A stretch of 64,000 nt of DNA from Pempheris klunzingeri (Eukaryota; Chordata; Actinopteri; Acropomatiformes; Pempheridae), in NCBI RefSeq assembly GCF_042242105.1, contig NC_092027.1, forward strand, positions 14,006,721-14,070,720. The letters run 5' to 3'. The position numbers and the translations under genes were made by a program. Shown here piece after piece: positions 60,880 to 64,000 of the stretch. The notes under the pieces were generated by a model that was not told where the DNA came from, did no database searches, and worked only from the letters and a program-made list of their open reading frames with translations. Positions within the stretch are counted from its first letter, which is position 1. Each line of letters begins with the position of its first letter.

Positions 60880-60994
60880 ATTGGCTGCGTCTCTCTATCT
60901 CCTGCGTCAAAGTTTCCAGGCTTGGCGGTTCCTACATGAAAGAGCCCCTGAAGTCTTTATGGAGAACAAGCGGCACCCTGACGCAATGCTCCAG
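60880..60994 (+). other. Possible coding exon of an unrecognised gene
   Basis: After the acceptor TGTGTGTGTAG, one base and then 38 codons read LAASLYLLRQSFQAWRFLHE, continuing RAPEVFMENKRHPDAMLQ, followed by a possible donor CAG|GTTCAG. The peptide is predicted helical, with an F..W pattern reminiscent of centrin-binding or SFI1-type repeats, and does not look random. No start, stop or partner exon was found nearby. It is an internal exon, a decayed exon or chance. Confidence 0.3.
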
Positions 60995-60999
60995 GTTCA

Positions 61000-62791
61000 G
61001 GTCGCACACACACATCGACCCATGCCACACACTTGCTGGCTCGCTCACTCATTCACTCATGCAGACACACCACATCCACAAACCCACAATCCACAAATCC
61101 CCATCCTTGCACACCCCCGTTGGCCAGGCCTAATTAGTTATGTGGTCGGCACTCTGCTCTATCCCAGAGCCCCAAATGGCAGCAGGTCATAAAACCTTAA
61201 GTGTTCCACCAGTCAGAGCCATGCAACTGTGGCTATATATCGTCCAACACGGCCCAGCCATGGCTTAGTCGTATCAAAGCCCATCTCTCACAGGCCTACT
61301 GACATCCATGAAATCCCTTTATGGCATTTTCAAAGGCATTTCTGAGAGATTTTTGGCACTTCTGCTTTGCATCTCTGTTTTTTATGCTCCCTCAGGTAGG
61401 CAAGTAGCCCGTGCTCACACAGAGTCAGATGGGCTCAGGCTTTAAACTCTTTCCCATGGGATCAGTGTCCACACACGTATGCAAGAGCACATGCACACAC
61501 ACTATTAACCCCAAAAGTAAACATCACTTTTTGTTGGTTAGTGATTTTCCCAGTCAGTTTGTTTCCTTGGCACCCGACACCCACTGTCCTGCCCTTAGTA
61601 ACCTTAGCGACGAGAGATGGGTGTTTCTTGTGGCACCGTGTTGCTCAAGGGAATTGCGCTTGGATTCACTTGTGTGTGTTTGTCCAATTTCAAACGTCTA
61701 TCATCTTTTGGATACCCTAGGGAGTCATCAGCGAACATGTTGGTTTAACAGATGATTAAATAACATCCAACTAAGTCCAGTGATCACTGAACAATTTGGT
61801 CTACGGGTTTGTATGATTCACACTATCAATATCAATACCAATAGTCACACTAGAAGGCGGATTGAAGGGCTGGTTGTAACAGAGAGGGGTGGACGAAGTC
61901 TCTCCTGGAGGGCATTTGCAGCATTGCACAGTGTTGCTCACATGAAAAGTGAAACCGTTTTATAAAGAATGAAAAAAGACGGAGAGAGCAAAGGAAAAAT
62001 GAATATATTCGTCAAGTGTAATCTGTGAGAAACATTAACAATTTGGCCTCAATGTATGTATCATTTATGCACAAAATAAGAGAAAATCTGAGGCCTAACA
62101 AAGTGCCCTGAGAGAGTGAGTGAGGGCCCCCACGAGTGAGAGTAAAATCATTTTAATGTTATTCTTCTTGAAGTTATTTAACTTGAAAATGTGTAACCTC
62201 CCTATCACCACATATTTCCAACTTCTTCCATTTTTTTCTCTCAAACTAGATATGATAGACATAATACATCACGTCAATATGAAAATGTGTAATAGATGTA
62301 ATAGATAGAGGTCTACAACATGTGTAATACATGTAGTAGACCTGCAGGTCCACTGAGGATACCCCTGCCTCGCCCAAAGCTTGATTTATACTTCTACGTT
62401 TAACTTATGCAAAGCCAAAGCTGTAGTCTATGCAAGTGGCCTATGCCGTTGTGAACACTAGTTGCCAGTAGGGTTTCTGTGCCACTGTGTTGAGTTTTAT
62501 CTGGTTTCTTTGTGTATTGCAAACAATGCTGACTGAAACTGAGCAGATTAAGTTTTTTTGTTGCAATACCACAAGTGACCCCTTGGAAAAAATGAAAGAA
62601 AGGCTGAGCGGCAGCCCATTATCCGTTTTTTATAATATATCCATGTGTAAAATAAGTACATTAGTTACAGAAGTGATGTTACATAATGTTCATGATGTGA
62701 GCTACGTTAAAAGTTACATTTTCACATCTTTTTTTTCATTTGAATTTTGACCTTATCTTCTGTTTCTGACTCCCCAGTGAAAGGCAGCGGG

Positions 62792-62825
<34 letters not shown>

Positions 62826-64000
62826 ACTCTGCCCTGGCCAGCCAGCCCACTGAGATTAATAGGGCTCAGCATAATCAGGAGGTAATGGGAGGCTCATAGG
62901 CGTCTAGACAGTGTTCCGACCAAACTGTAACTCCTACACCCAAAGCACTGGGGAAATATAGCAAGGAAAGGACAAAAGGTAACAACAGAAAAAAGTTTTA
63001 ATCTTAGCTGTATGCAACTATTATGATAGTAACATCATCCGCAGAGACGAATGAGGCCAAATCTTATGAGCATACACATAAATGTGAACACAGTGATTTA
63101 CTGTGGAACAACAAGCTAATGTAAAAAAATGATTTTTTATCAGTCCCTATACCTTTTGCATATAAATCGAGAGGAGAGCAGAAATGAGGAGAGGAGTAAT
63201 ATGGGGAGGGGTAAGAAGAGGAACACACACAGCATATCATCAGACTTTCAGCCACAACCTCCCAAAACCACAGAAAAATAAATAAGCCAAAAGGGAGAGA
63301 AAAAAACTTCTGGATCTGGAAAAAATGATCTCATGTTTAGTCATGTAGCTTTATAGGACAATACCCAGGATACATCTAAATATTTTATTATTATATTTTT
63401 ATGACAAACTTGTCAAACTGCAGAGCAGAGCTAATGACATGTATAGGAAAGAGGGCAACATAGAAAGAGAAAGAGTAGAAAGAGGGAAAGAGATGAAGAG
63501 AAAGTGAAACCTGGGTGGCCAAAGCGCTGCTGATGTGTACGTTAGTGCTGATTACTGGAAAAGCACTTATAAAGCCATCGACACGAAGATGAAAGAAACT
63601 CCCCTGATCTGGTGGGCAGGCTAATTTAAAAAAGACTACACGTAACAGATATGTTTAGCATTAAAGAAAGACACAAAGATCTTTCAGTTCACCTGAAACT
63701 CAGCGCTTAAGGCAAGCAGCTCACATTAAAAGGTTTAGCACTGGAATTAATCAACCTGTGCCACATGTTCAACTGTAAAATGCTGATAATCTATAACAAC
63801 TGTAAACATCTGCATAAGCTCTGGTAATTGTACATGTCAGTGCTTTGTGAACATGAGCTGGAGTGGGGTTATTATAAATATTGCAATATTCCAAAACTGG
63901 AAAATTTATTCACTTTCATTTTGAAGATGTGTGAAAGATGTGACCACACACTTTAAAGATACGCCAACAAGAATTTCCCAAAGACTTGAGAAACACTGGA
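61000..64000. other. Right end of window, no gene recognised
   Basis: Holds a (GT)n microsatellite at 62794-62824 and, near 62375-62470, words (TTGATTTATACTTCTACG) I recall from a dispersed fish repeat. ferd3l, twist1 and hdac9 would be expected further along from human order, but no bHLH motif is visible here. Confidence 0.5.
62794..62824 (+). repeat. (GT)n microsatellite
   Basis: Fifteen GT units. Confidence 0.9.

Noticed and set aside
60509..61192. 227-codon open frame taken as one gene
   Set aside because: Most of it is C/T-rich or CA-rich low-complexity sequence; only the short part at 60880-60994 looks protein-like and is listed as a weak candidate.

Overview
The window reads as vertebrate, almost certainly ray-finned (teleost, probably percomorph) fish genomic DNA. 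Genes are split by short GT-AG introns, (CA)n/(GT)n microsatellites are extremely dense, and several dispersed repeats have the look of common fish families. Gene content and order match the human 7p21 block SP8 - ITGB8 - TMEM196 - POLR1F (TWISTNB). All calls come from reading the sequence and from remembered family sequences; no database search was run.

Layout, left to right. sp8-like (+, 1177-3086, two coding exons) encodes a zinc-finger transcription factor. Its upstream region carries three tandem 29-bp repeats, each holding an inverted CCAAT box, and its leader contains a CA repeat. itgb8 (-, 5826-20966, 16 coding exons that join in frame to 803 codons) encodes the integrin beta-8 chain and is convergent with sp8. 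Its 5' end lies in a GC-rich block next to a long purine tract. From about 21.5 to 41.4 kb there is no convincing protein-coding gene, only microsatellites, a 32-base poly-C run, repeat copies and two doubtful exon-like stretches. Two tandem alpha-1,3-fucosyltransferase genes (+, 42080-43165 and 44290-45435) follow, each with an intronless coding region directly behind a splice acceptor. tmem196 (+, 48304-53498, five exons) and polr1f (+, 56352-58608, four exons) follow. The last 5 kb hold one possible exon of an unknown gene plus simple repeats.

Gene order and strand agree with the human block as I remember it, with two differences. abcb5 is not seen between sp8 and itgb8. macc1 is not seen between itgb8 and tmem196, where the fucosyltransferase pair sits instead. 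The genes do not form one pathway: a developmental transcription factor, a TGF-beta-activating integrin chain, two Golgi glycosyltransferases, a small membrane protein and an RNA polymerase I subunit share a conserved neighbourhood.

Most interesting points: (1) itgb8 exon 14 is a frame-neutral 117-nt exon encoding a beta-tail segment that human beta-8 seems to lack, and skipping it would give a human-like join. (2) The second fucosyltransferase has Asp and Met where its neighbour has the conserved Glu and Lys thought to act in catalysis and donor binding. (3) There is a complete hAT-type MITE with a perfect 8-bp target duplication, a degenerate Tc1 element in an itgb8 intron, and a 31-bp-arm palindrome built from a dispersed repeat.
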